Shown piece by piece: positions 35,583-43,927 of a stretch of DNA of 64,000 bases. Position numbers and translations under genes: made by a program. The notes under the pieces are model-generated. The model searched no databases, was not told the origin of the DNA, and saw only the letters and a list, made by a program, of their open reading frames with translations. Source of the stretch: Mycolicibacterium brisbanense (lineage in GTDB: Bacteria; Actinomycetota; Actinomycetes; Mycobacteriales; Mycobacteriaceae); NCBI RefSeq assembly GCF_001570425.1, contig NZ_BCSX01000022.1, positions 1 through 64,000 on the forward strand, written 5' to 3'. Every line of letters starts with the position of its first letter. Positions within the stretch are counted from its first letter, which is position 1.

Positions 35583-37124
35583 TCAGGCTCCGATCGTCAC
35601 GGGTTTCGGGTGCGTCTTGCCGCGGGGGAAGCAGGCCACGCCGAGCAGCACGGTGACGGCGACGCTCAGCGGGCCGGCCCACTGCAGGATCGGCATGTCG
35701 CCGGTCGGGTTGAAGATCGCGGCTCGCGGCCAACCCAGGTTGACGATCATGAGGGCGCCGTAGGCCACCGCGAGAACGTTGACGACCACACCGAACCGGC
35801 CCAGCGAGAACAGCGGGAGGCCTTCGGAATCAAGCTGATTGCGCTCGGTGGGCCAGCCCTTGAGCCTGCGGTACAACAGCGGGGCGGTGACCATCAGGTA
35901 AGCGAGGTAGATCAGAATGATGCACACACTGGCCAGCGTCGCGAAAATGGCCGCGTTGCCGACGTTGACCAGCAAGACCCCGATGCACAGCACGCCGATG
36001 AGCACCGAGGGCCAGATGGGAGTGCCGGTGCGGCCATTGACGCGGGACAGGATCGCCGAGCCCGGCAGTCGGTTGTCGCGCGCCATCGAGAACATCAGCC
36101 GTGACGCCGCGGTCTGAATGGCCAACGTGCAGATCGTGATCGCGATACACACGTCGACCAGCAGGACCGTTCCCCACGGCGAGGACAGCACGGTGTCGAG
36201 CACATAGGGCAAACCTTCGGTGGCCAATCGCCCGTCGGTGAGGCTGGGGGCAGCCATCAGCGCTCCCAAGATCATCAGGCCGCCGCCGAGCGCCGACACC
36301 GACAACGCCAACCGGATGGTGCGCGGCGCCACCCGGCGCGGATTACGGGTCTCCTCGGCCAGTTCGCCGGCCGAGCCGAATCCCACCATCACGTAAGCGG
36401 CCATCAGGCCGGACATGATCCACGCCCACATGTAACCGGGCTGTTGGCCAGGGCTTCCCGTGTCGAACACCACCTGGGGGCCACGCTGAGCGTGGGTGAA
36501 GAACACCCCGATGACTGCGATGACACCGACGATCTCGCATACGACACCCGCGCTGTTGACTCGCGACATCCATTTGACACCAAGGCAGTTGATCGTCGTC
36601 GTGACCACAAGCAAGACTGTGCCCAGCAGCACGGCGTTGGCTGCCCCGCTCGGCGAGGTCAAAGCCGGGTCGTCACCGATGATCTGGAACCGCGCCGAGA
36701 TCGTGGGCAGCACGACCTGCAGTGCGATGGCGGCGGCCGAGGCAGTGACGATCTGGGCGAGAATCATGAACCAGCCGCCGAACCACCCGATCACCTCGCC
36801 GCCCATGCGTCGCGACCATTGGTAGATGGCACCCGAAATCGGATAGCGCGCCGCCAGTTCGGCGAAACACAGCGCGACGAAGAACTGCCCGAGGAAAACG
36901 GCCGGCCAAGTCCAGAAGAACGCCGGACCGCCGAATCCGAAGCCCAACCCGAACAACTGGAAGATCGTCGTCAGGATCGACACGAACGAGAAGCCCGCCG
37001 CGAACGACTCGAACCGCCCGAGCCTGCGGTGCAGCTGCTGGTCGTAACCGAATTCGGCCAGGTCGTGATGGTCGCCGGTGTGGTCGGACACGTCGCGTCC
37101 TGGCGCTGTTGCGCTACTGGTCAT
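35583..37124 (-). CDS. APC-superfamily amino acid/guanidine permease
   Basis: The protein has 513 aa, with start ATG 37124 (MTSSATAPGRDVSDHTGDHHD); a TTG or ATG further up (37175, 37166) lies inside the likely promoter and operator. About 12 membrane segments are visible. The N-terminal ESFAAGFSFVSI and the ISGAIYQWSRRMGG stretch are typical of the APC family. VGFGSAGELAEETRNPRRVAPR is the conserved helix 6/loop. As the first gene of the operon it should import the nitrogen substrate, probably guanidine or a urea/amine derivative. Substrate identity is inferred from context only. Confidence 0.9.
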   Translation of the reverse strand: MTSSATAPGRDVSDHTGDHHDLAEFGYDQQLHRRLGRFESFAAGFSFVSILTTIFQLFGLGFGFGGPAFFWTWPAVFLGQFFVALCFAELAARYPISGAIYQWSRRMGGEVIGWFGGWFMILAQIVTASAAAIALQVVLPTISARFQIIGDDPALTSPSGAANAVLLGTVLLVVTTTINCLGVKWMSRVNSAGVVCEIVGVIAVIGVFFTHAQRGPQVVFDTGSPGQQPGYMWAWIMSGLMAAYVMVGFGSAGELAEETRNPRRVAPRTIRLALSVSALGGGLMILGALMAAPSLTDGRLATEGLPYVLDTVLSSPWGTVLLVDVCIAITICTLAIQTAASRLMFSMARDNRLPGSAILSRVNGRTGTPIWPSVLIGVLCIGVLLVNVGNAAIFATLASVCIILIYLAYLMVTAPLLYRRLKGWPTERNQLDSEGLPLFSLGRFGVVVNVLAVAYGALMIVNLGWPRAAIFNPTGDMPILQWAGPLSVAVTVLLGVACFPRGKTHPKPVTIGA

Positions 37125-37165
37125 AGGCGATGTCTCTCGGGTGCGGGGCGCTGCCGCCCTGTCCA

Positions 37166-37185
37166 TATCTGTCAAGTGATAGATA
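37166..37185. promoter_or_regulatory. Operator-like inverted repeat upstream of the guanidine-type operon
   Basis: TATCTGTCA (37166-37174) and TGATAGATA (37177-37185) form 9-bp arms with one mismatch and a 2-bp centre. Read on the minus strand it contains TTGACA, a good -35, at 37175-37170. A bound protein would thus occlude the promoter. No guanidine (ykkC-type) riboswitch was recognised between this site and the divergent gene. Confidence 0.65.
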
Positions 37186-37293
37186 AGCGGGCTGCGATGT
37201 CCGGAGCGTCACCCGGATGTTTCGTTCATGTAGCCGTCAGTAAGGGTTTGGTTGCCGAACACTCACAGACCGCGGCCTGTCAGAATCGCCCGT

Positions 37294-38322
37294 ATGTCCG
37301 ATGACCCGCTGGAGCCGGCACGCCGCCGCATGGCTGCTGCGGCAAGCGAGCAGGACCTGCTCAGCGGGGCCGGCCACGCGCACGAAGCCGTCGCCGAATT
37401 CATCGCCGCGAGAGCCGGCGCTGCCAGGGTGGCAGACAGCTGGTCGTCGCTGGTCCGAACAGCTCTGAGCGCTGCGGCACGGCTGGTGGGTACGGAGGGC
37501 GGTGTCTGGTACGCCTCGGGCAGCGTCGGACGCGGCGACGCGTTACCCGGCTCGGATCTCGAAACGTTGTTCGTCCGGGCGGATGACACCATGCCCGAGG
37601 CCGCCCTCTCCCACGCGGCACGAGTTCACGAACTGCTCGGCGCCTGCGGCTTCCGCGGCGACGACAACGGCGCGGTCGCCGCGCGGGCGCGGTTCAACCG
37701 CACGGCCCGCGAGTGGGCCGACGCGATCAGCTACTGGGCCGCGGACCCCGCCGCCGACCGCGGAGTGGTGATGATCGGCCTGCTGGCCGATGCGTCACCG
37801 GTCACCGCCGGTCCCGACCTCCGTGGTCAGGCCGGGACGGCGGCGCGAGCGCAGCCGGCGGCGTTGGCCGCCATGTTGCAGGACGCGACCTATGTCCGCG
37901 CGCACGTGCCGTCGCGGCTACGACTCCTCACCACCGCCGACGACGGTGTCGACATCAAGCTCGCCGCGGTGGACCCCGTCGTGCGAATCTCCCGATGGGC
38001 GGCACTCAGTTGCGGATCAGATGTCCTGAGCACCCGCGCTCGGCTGCGGGATGGGGCGGCCAGCACCTATCTCGACAGTCTCGACGCGAGGGAACTCGAC
38101 AAGTGCCATGCCATCGGATCGAGCATCCGCTGGCGGGTGCGGGCGGCCCGATGGAATGCTGACGTGCCTGGAAGCCGCCGCGGCGAGTTCGAGGACCGGG
38201 TCGAGCTGTCAATGCTGTCGCCCCAGGACCGCACCGCGCTGCGCAGCATCGGCCGGGAACTCAACGGCATTCGCCGCAAACTCGACTACCTGGCGTCGAC
38301 ATCGACGTTCTCCAGCTGGTGA
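37294..38322 (+). CDS. Putative nucleotidyltransferase (DUF294/GlnD-like)
   Basis: The protein has 342 aa, start ATG 37294. The nucleotidyltransferase motif is visible as YASGSVGRGDALPGSDLETLF (G-S, then D-x-E, about residues 72-92). After a middle helical part, the C-terminal region (VDIKLAAVDPVVRISRWAAL, then SSIRWRVRAARW) resembles the DUF294 substrate-binding extension. The CBS domains common in such proteins are missing. The gene is divergent from the guanidine operon by about 170 bp and 26 bp upstream of another nucleotidyltransferase. The acceptor is unknown. Confidence 0.7.
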   Translation: MSDDPLEPARRRMAAAASEQDLLSGAGHAHEAVAEFIAARAGAARVADSWSSLVRTALSAAARLVGTEGGVWYASGSVGRGDALPGSDLETLFVRADDTMPEAALSHAARVHELLGACGFRGDDNGAVAARARFNRTAREWADAISYWAADPAADRGVVMIGLLADASPVTAGPDLRGQAGTAARAQPAALAAMLQDATYVRAHVPSRLRLLTTADDGVDIKLAAVDPVVRISRWAALSCGSDVLSTRARLRDGAASTYLDSLDARELDKCHAIGSSIRWRVRAARWNADVPGSRRGEFEDRVELSMLSPQDRTALRSIGRELNGIRRKLDYLASTSTFSSW

Positions 38323-38348
38323 AACCCGCCGAGATAGCCTGAACCGCG

Positions 38349-39002
38349 ATGACGAATTCCGAACCACACGAAGCACTTCCGCCCGACGGACGCAGGCCGT
38401 CAGCCGATGAACTCGACCGGCTGTGGGCGCCATGGACCCCGGGCGAGGTGACCGAGCGCCTCGCACACGTTCGCGCTCCGTGGTGTGTGGCCGGTGGCTG
38501 GGCGATCGACCTCTACCTCGGCGGTACACCGCGGCTCCGTGCCGACATCGAGATCGCCGTTCCGCGCCAGGATTTCCCGGAGATCGTCCACGCGTTGCCT
38601 AGCTTCGAGTGGGATGTCGCCGGCGCCGGGCAACTCTGGCCGTACGCCGTCGCGGGTGAGCATCCCGACCTTCATCAGACGTGGTGCCGTGATCCCGCCA
38701 GCGGCCACTACCACCTGGACGTCTTCCGCGAGCCGCACACCGGCGGCCGATGGGTGTGCCGCCGCGACCCGTCCATCACGCTGCCCTACGACGAGGTGAT
38801 CGGTCACCGCGACGGTATGCCGTATCTCGTCCCCGAGGTGGCTCTGCTGTTCAAGGCGCGCCGCGCCGACCCCAAGGATCAAAACGACTTCGACCGTGTC
38901 GCACCGCATTTGACCGATGCAGCCAGAACCCGACTCGCCGGTTGGATCGGCCGGCTCTATCCCGATCATGCCTGGCTGGGGCAACTCGCTGACGCACCCT
39001 GA
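38349..39002 (+). CDS. Nucleotidyltransferase of aminoglycoside-adenylyltransferase-like type
   Basis: The protein has 217 aa. The core APWCVAGGWAIDLYLGGTPRLRADIEIAV has the GGWAxDL...R-x-D-x-E signature of LinA/ANT(2'')-like nucleotidyltransferases, with the D-x-E metal pair about residues 62-64. VPEVALLFKARRADPKDQNDFD is the conserved distal helix with K-x-x-D-x-x-D. Such proteins are often annotated as resistance-like or amino-acid-transporter-like by mistake. It may be co-transcribed with the 37294 gene. Function is unknown; drug modification is possible but unproven. Confidence 0.75.
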   Translation: MTNSEPHEALPPDGRRPSADELDRLWAPWTPGEVTERLAHVRAPWCVAGGWAIDLYLGGTPRLRADIEIAVPRQDFPEIVHALPSFEWDVAGAGQLWPYAVAGEHPDLHQTWCRDPASGHYHLDVFREPHTGGRWVCRRDPSITLPYDEVIGHRDGMPYLVPEVALLFKARRADPKDQNDFDRVAPHLTDAARTRLAGWIGRLYPDHAWLGQLADAP

Positions 39003-39055
39003 TTTCACGACAAAGTAAGCCAGACTGGCGGCCACCTGAAGGCCCGAGCGTCAGT

Positions 39056-40450
39056 TCATTTGACCCAGATTGTGCGGAGGTTGGTGAATTCGCGCACGCC
39101 CGCAGCGCCGAGTTCGCGGCCGTACCCGCTGCGTTTGATACCTCCGAACGGCACTCGCGGGTCCGAGGTCACCATGGAGTTGATGAACAGCACCCCAGAT
39201 TCGATGCGCTCGCCAACCGTGCGCGCACGGTTCACGTCGCAAGACCAAACGCTTGCCGCCAAGCCGTATTCGGTGGAATTGGCCACCTGGATCGCCTGAT
39301 CGTCGTCATCCACCCGGATCACAGCGGCGACGGGTCCGAAGGTCTCTTCCGATACCACCGGCATATCGTCGGTGACATCGGTGAGCACGGTGGGCGCGTA
39401 AAAGTTTCCCGGGCGATCGAGCCGGTGGCCGCCGGTCAGTACTGTGGCTCCCCGACTTACGGACTGCTCGATCTGCCGCTGCACCTGATCGAGGATGTCC
39501 GGCCGGGCCAGTGGACCGACGGTGGTGCTCGGATCCAGCGGATCGCCGACAGTGAGTGCGTTGACCGCGGCGACGAACTTCGATTCGAACTGATCGGCTA
39601 TATCGCGATGAATGATGAGACGTTTGGCTGCGATGCAGGTCTGGCCTGCGCACATAAATCGCGATTTCGCGGCGTGCACAGCCGCGGTATCGACGTCGGC
39701 GTCTGCCAGTACTACGAAGGGGTCGGATCCGCCTAGTTCGAGGACGCTCTTTTTCAGAGCGAGGCCGGCGGCCGACGCTACGTAGGCGCCTGCACGCGTC
39801 GACCCGGTGAGGGTGACCGCAGCCATACGGCGGTCCGCGATGAGCCGGGCGACGACGTTGGGTACCTCGGATTCCTCAACGACCAAAGTGCGCAACACCC
39901 CGGCCGGCAGTTGGGCGGCCCGCAGTACCGACTCGATCGCCAGAGCGCTGCCGGTGACGTTGGCGGCGTGCTTGAGCAGCACGGTGTTTCCGGCGAGCAG
40001 GGCCGGGATGGCGAACCGGAAAACCTGCCATAGCGGGAAATTCCACGGCATGACAGCGAGAACGACGCCCAGCGGCTCGTACACAGCGCGGCAGGACTGC
40101 GCGGACACATCGAGGCCCTCCGGCCGCAGGTAGCTTGCGCCGTCCTGTGCATACTGCCGACACTGCCAGATGCACTTGTCGACTTCGGCAGTCGCTTCCG
40201 TTATGGGTTTGCCCATTTCGAGCGTGATTTGGGCAGCCAGCTCCTCGCGGCGATGCACCAGGACGTCAGCGACGGTGCCCAGTAGCCGGGCGCGTTCAGG
40301 AACAGCTACGCCTCGCCATTTCAGGCCCGTCTCGTGGACGTGGTCGACTGCCTCTTCGATTGCGGCGTCGTCGTGTGCAGGGTAGTGCGCCAAGGGCTCG
40401 CCGGTGGCCGGGTTGGTGGTGATGATCGTTCGGATGTCAGTACTGGTCAC
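39056..40450 (-). CDS. NAD(P)-dependent aldehyde dehydrogenase (succinate-semialdehyde dehydrogenase-like)
   Basis: The protein has 464 aa from GTG 40450 with GGAG four bases upstream. The nucleophilic Cys lies in CAGQTCIAAKR (about residue 268), the general-base Glu in SVLELGGSDPF (about 235), and MPWNFPLWQV gives the N-terminal cofactor loop. Length and motifs match the GabD1/SSADH branch. It is the last gene of the LacI-flanked GMC operon, so its aldehyde is probably formed by the upstream sugar-type dehydrogenase or by later aldol cleavage. The true substrate is not known. Confidence 0.9.
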   Translation of the reverse strand: MTSTDIRTIITTNPATGEPLAHYPAHDDAAIEEAVDHVHETGLKWRGVAVPERARLLGTVADVLVHRREELAAQITLEMGKPITEATAEVDKCIWQCRQYAQDGASYLRPEGLDVSAQSCRAVYEPLGVVLAVMPWNFPLWQVFRFAIPALLAGNTVLLKHAANVTGSALAIESVLRAAQLPAGVLRTLVVEESEVPNVVARLIADRRMAAVTLTGSTRAGAYVASAAGLALKKSVLELGGSDPFVVLADADVDTAAVHAAKSRFMCAGQTCIAAKRLIIHRDIADQFESKFVAAVNALTVGDPLDPSTTVGPLARPDILDQVQRQIEQSVSRGATVLTGGHRLDRPGNFYAPTVLTDVTDDMPVVSEETFGPVAAVIRVDDDDQAIQVANSTEYGLAASVWSCDVNRARTVGERIESGVLFINSMVTSDPRVPFGGIKRSGYGRELGAAGVREFTNLRTIWVK

Positions 40451-40485
40451 AATGCTCCTACGGTGAGATGCGGGGACTTGGGGTT

Positions 40486-40929
40486 TCAGGCCTGCCGGAA
40501 TCGGGGTCCGCGTTCGATGACTCGCTCGAGCAGATCCTCATCGATGTCGACACCGGCCTGTACCGTGCGCGGTTGTTGCCCGGTGTAACCGAGCCTCTTG
40601 AGCACGTCGGAATGGGCGTAGTACCCGCCAGCAACGATGAGGCAAAGCGATTGGTAGAGCACAGGATAGGTCGTACGCAGGTGATCCAGCGCCATCTGGG
40701 GTGGTAGCCCCGCGGCCCGTGCCCACGCCGTGTTCAGATCCTCGATCAGATCAGGCCGGGCGTTGAGCACAACATCGAGTTGGGTTGTACTGACATCGAC
40801 CTCGCTTGCCGAGGGCATGTGCTCCCCCGCGGGAATGAGTAGATCTCCGATGGCGCCCAGCCAGAGCCTGCACGCGCCGCTAACTGCCGCGTCGTGTTTG
40901 CCGGTGGCCGTGGTGGTGCCGGTCTTCAT
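40486..40929 (-). CDS. Small subunit-like protein partnering the GMC oxidoreductase
   Basis: The protein has 147 aa. ATG 40929 has AGGAG six bases upstream; an earlier ATG at 40957-40959 overlaps the GMC stop but lacks such a site. No Tat or membrane signal is obvious. The order of large GMC gene then small gene, and features such as LWLGAIGDLLIPAGEHMPSASEV, recall gluconate-2-dehydrogenase subunit 3-type maturation or chaperone subunits, where an ALADxIIPA-like stretch is typical. The assignment rests mainly on pairing. It lies 35 bp upstream of the aldehyde dehydrogenase. Confidence 0.65.
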   Translation of the reverse strand: MKTGTTTATGKHDAAVSGACRLWLGAIGDLLIPAGEHMPSASEVDVSTTQLDVVLNARPDLIEDLNTAWARAAGLPPQMALDHLRTTYPVLYQSLCLIVAGGYYAHSDVLKRLGYTGQQPRTVQAGVDIDEDLLERVIERGPRFRQA

Positions 40930-40955
40930 CGAAAGCTCCTGAGCTGTGCTGACAA

Positions 40956-42560
40956 TCATGCGGGGACCTTCTGGTCGCGGCGGTTGGCGATCATGTGCTC
41001 GGTCGATCGCAGCGCCAGAGCGGTGATGGTGCTGGTCGGGTTCACTCCGCCGGATGTCACGAAAACACTGCCATCGACGATGTAGAGGTTCGGGATGTCG
41101 TGAGTGCGCCCGTACTGGTCGACCACGGAGGTCTGCGGGTCATTACCCATGCGGGCGGTGCCGAGAAGATGCCAGCCCGAGTAGCGCATGAGTGATTCGA
41201 CCGCGGTGTCGTAGGCACCCGCAGTCTGCAACGACTCCACAGCTCGCGCGATGTGGAAATCGAGTAGTCGTCGGGAGTTTTCGCTCACCGCATAGGTGAT
41301 CTTGGGTGCCGGGATCCCGGATGAATCGGTAAGTGTGGCATCGATGGTGACGCGATTATCGACATCCGGTAGGTCCTCACCGAAGATTCCCCAACTGATG
41401 GAGCGGCCCAGGTGTCGCCGCACGTGATCGTGGTGGGCCCGTCCCCATACGTCTTGTCCCGCCCGGGTGGGCATCGCCGCGTTCAGCGGTCCACCGGTGG
41501 GCGCCAGACTCCATTTTGCGCCGCGCACGAAGTCGCGGTCTGGGGAGGTTTCGTAGAATTCGTAGCAGGCGATTTTCGCACCGACGTGACCATTCCAGCT
41601 GGCCATGTCGTCGTCGAAATACCCAGTGACGTTGGCGAACGGATGCATCATCAACCGACGTCCAAGTGCACCACTGGAGTTGGCGAGTCCATCTGGGTGC
41701 GCAGCCGTAGCGGAGTTGAGCAGGATGCGCGGTGTACCGATCGCATTGGCCGCGACGATCACGACATCGGCATATGCCGCGTCCCATGTTCCATCCGGAC
41801 GCACGAATTCCGCGCCCGAGGCAAGACCGTTGGGCGACATCACGATCCGTGATACCCGCGCGCCGGTGAGGAGCCGGGCACCCTCCGCGATAGCCTGCGG
41901 CCAGTGAGTCAGGTCGGTCGAGGCCTTTGCGCCTTCTGGGCAGCCCTGCATGCATGCGCCGATCTGCACACACGGTCGCCGGCCGCGATAGGGTGCCGAC
42001 AGGACCGCCTGCGCCGCCGGCCACCAGTGCCAGCCGAGTTGGTCATGGGCCCTTGCCATTCGGGTTCCGATCGCCCCGATGGGCAGCGGGGGAAGTGGTG
42101 GACCGGTCCCTTCCGGGTATGCCGGGTCCCCTTCGACTCCCGAGACACCGAACGCGACATCCGTGCGTTCGTAGAACGGTTGCAGGTCGGCGTAACGCAA
42201 CGGCCAGTCATCAGCGACACCGTCGAGCGTGCGCACTCGGAAATCAGATGGCAGCAATCGAGGCCAGTCCCCCGCGTAGAGGACCATGCTCCCGCCGACA
42301 CCGGCGAACATCAGCGGCGCCACATCCGAGGCGCTGTCATCGACTGGATAGTCCGCCGGATTACCCCGAATGTTGGGACTACCCGACCACTGCTTACGGG
42401 CCTCCAGCTCGTAGGTGGGCCGCTGCGCAGGGTAGTCGGCGCGATCGGGCCAACTGCCCTGCTCCAGACACAGCACATCGAAGCCGGCGCCGGACAGCGC
42501 TCCGGCAGCAACACCTCCGGACGCCCCGGCGCCGATGATGAGCACGTCAGCGTGTTCCAT
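40956..42560 (-). CDS. GMC family oxidoreductase (sugar/gluconate dehydrogenase-like)
   Basis: The protein has 534 aa with start MEHADVLIIGAGASGGVAAG at 42560, holding the G-x-G-x-x-G FAD motif at once. Further family points are APLMFAGVGGSMVLYAGDWPR, the Cys-rich CVQIGACMQGCPEGAKAS (about residue 220), and the C-terminal catalytic pair in GWHLLGTARMG and GGVNPTSTITALALR. The Cys-rich loop and small partner point to the gluconate-2-dehydrogenase/glucoside-3-dehydrogenase branch, which oxidises sugars or sugar acids with an external acceptor. Expression is likely set by the LacI operator at 42601. Confidence 0.88.
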   Translation of the reverse strand: MEHADVLIIGAGASGGVAAGALSGAGFDVLCLEQGSWPDRADYPAQRPTYELEARKQWSGSPNIRGNPADYPVDDSASDVAPLMFAGVGGSMVLYAGDWPRLLPSDFRVRTLDGVADDWPLRYADLQPFYERTDVAFGVSGVEGDPAYPEGTGPPLPPLPIGAIGTRMARAHDQLGWHWWPAAQAVLSAPYRGRRPCVQIGACMQGCPEGAKASTDLTHWPQAIAEGARLLTGARVSRIVMSPNGLASGAEFVRPDGTWDAAYADVVIVAANAIGTPRILLNSATAAHPDGLANSSGALGRRLMMHPFANVTGYFDDDMASWNGHVGAKIACYEFYETSPDRDFVRGAKWSLAPTGGPLNAAMPTRAGQDVWGRAHHDHVRRHLGRSISWGIFGEDLPDVDNRVTIDATLTDSSGIPAPKITYAVSENSRRLLDFHIARAVESLQTAGAYDTAVESLMRYSGWHLLGTARMGNDPQTSVVDQYGRTHDIPNLYIVDGSVFVTSGGVNPTSTITALALRSTEHMIANRRDQKVPA

Positions 42561-42600
42561 AACGATCCCTTTCCTACGTCCGCGGCGAGCACCCGCAATT

Positions 42601-42614
42601 GGTAAGCGCTTTCC
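42601..42614. promoter_or_regulatory. LacI-family operator GGTAAGCGCTTTCC in front of the GMC operon
   Basis: The core AAGCGCTT is a perfect 8-bp palindrome with the central CpG typical of LacI/GalR sites. It lies 41 bases upstream of the GMC start. The exact reverse complement occurs at 43887-43900 before the second operon. Confidence 0.88.
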
Positions 42615-42699
42615 CCAGACCATACGAGCACTTCGGTGTATGTGGCAAGGGTCACGTCAAAATGCCTGAAAGAGATAGCGAGGTCGCGCTGAGAGAAGA

Positions 42700-43755
42700 T
42701 CAGGCCAAGGGACCGGCGATGCGTGCCGGAGCCGTGCTCGAGCGCACCACCAGGTCCACCGGCACGTGGATGTTTCGGGGTTTGTCAGCGCCCATGGATT
42801 CGGCGGAAAGCAGCAGGTCCATCGCCTGCGCGCCCATGTCCTCAAGCGGTAGCCGCACCGTGGTCAAGGGCGTGCGGAGGTCTGCGGCGATCCACAGGTC
42901 GTCAAAGCCGACCACGGACACCTCGGCAGGTACCCGGTACCCGAGTGGATCGGCGAGGGCCGCCAAGGCACCCGCCGCCATCAGGTCATTGAGCGCGAAG
43001 ATGGCCGTGATCGCAGGGTCGCGCTCGAACAGGGCGAGGGTCGCTGCAAATCCGCCGCTGCGCGTGAAATCGCCACCGACGACGGGGATCTGGGAGGCGT
43101 CGAGCCCGAGAGATTCCCACGCGCCCGTAAAGCCCGACAGCCGATCGCTGACCGACGACAAGAACGAGGGGCCAGAAATGATGCCTACCTTGCGGTGGCC
43201 GAGATCGTGGAGATGCCGGGCGACCTGGGCCCCGCCGTTCTTATTGGCCGGCAAGACGCCCGGATACGGCAGATTGTGGTCACTGACCAGTGCGATGCGC
43301 CCGCCTCCGCGGGCAAAGCCCGCAAGCACAGCAGCCAGCGCTTCGGTGTATCCCTCGGTGATCACCCCGCTGCCGGCGAGCAGCAACCCTCGAACCCGCT
43401 GAGCTTGAAGGCGTTTGACGTACTCGATCTCACGGTCGGGATCATTGAAGGTGTTCGCCAGCGTCGTGAGCAAGCCATGTCTCGCAGCGACGGTCATCGC
43501 GCCGCGGGCGATCGCGGCGAAGTAGGGATCGTCGACCTCATGGACAACAAGGCCCACGACTGAGGTCGTCGAGCGCGCCAACGCTTGGGCCGGGCCATTG
43601 GACACATAACCCAAGTCAGCGGCTGCACGCCGAATCTTCTCCGCCGCGGCCGCCCCGACAGTGCGGGAACTGCCGTTGAGCACCCGTGATGCCGTCGCCA
43701 ACGAGAGCCCGGCCCGGTCGGCAACGTCCTGCAGTGTGACCCCGCTGTTGTCCAT
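42700..43755 (-). CDS. LacI family transcriptional regulator
   Basis: The protein has 351 aa, start ATG 43755 (GTG 43758 is possible). The N-terminal HTH (VTLQDVADRAGLSLATASRVLNG) and hinge are complete, followed by a periplasmic-binding-protein-like domain (VVGLVVHEVDDPYFAAIARGAM). VVGFDDLWIAADLRTPLTTVR is the conserved LacI C-terminal segment. It sits between the GMC operon and the DUF993 operon, each preceded by the same 14-bp AAGCGCTT-centred operator. It should repress both until a sugar or sugar-acid inducer binds. Confidence 0.93.
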   Translation of the reverse strand: MDNSGVTLQDVADRAGLSLATASRVLNGSSRTVGAAAAEKIRRAAADLGYVSNGPAQALARSTTSVVGLVVHEVDDPYFAAIARGAMTVAARHGLLTTLANTFNDPDREIEYVKRLQAQRVRGLLLAGSGVITEGYTEALAAVLAGFARGGGRIALVSDHNLPYPGVLPANKNGGAQVARHLHDLGHRKVGIISGPSFLSSVSDRLSGFTGAWESLGLDASQIPVVGGDFTRSGGFAATLALFERDPAITAIFALNDLMAAGALAALADPLGYRVPAEVSVVGFDDLWIAADLRTPLTTVRLPLEDMGAQAMDLLLSAESMGADKPRNIHVPVDLVVRSSTAPARIAGPLA

Positions 43756-43886
43756 CACCGCCCCGTCATCTCGGCTTATCCCCCAGTAATTTTATCCCCC
43801 GAATGGGAGCACGAAGCGGGCCGCACCGCGCATGCACCCCACATTTCACTACCGGTGTTGCGCACCTCACGGTGCCCATGCTTCTA

Positions 43887-43900
43887 TGGAAAGCGCTTAC
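43887..43900. promoter_or_regulatory. LacI-family operator GGAAAGCGCTTACC in front of the plus-strand operon
   Basis: This is the exact reverse complement of the site at 42601-42614. It ends 27 bases before the Gfo/Idh/MocA start codon and also lies upstream of the divergent lacI gene, so autoregulation is possible. Confidence 0.88.
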
Positions 43901-43927
43901 CCAAATCGTAATCTCGGAGGACCATTC

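Noticed and set aside
37186..37293. Guanidine riboswitch (ykkC type) upstream of the permease operon
   Set aside because: Looked for on the minus strand; no conserved ykkC core was recognised and the space is short.
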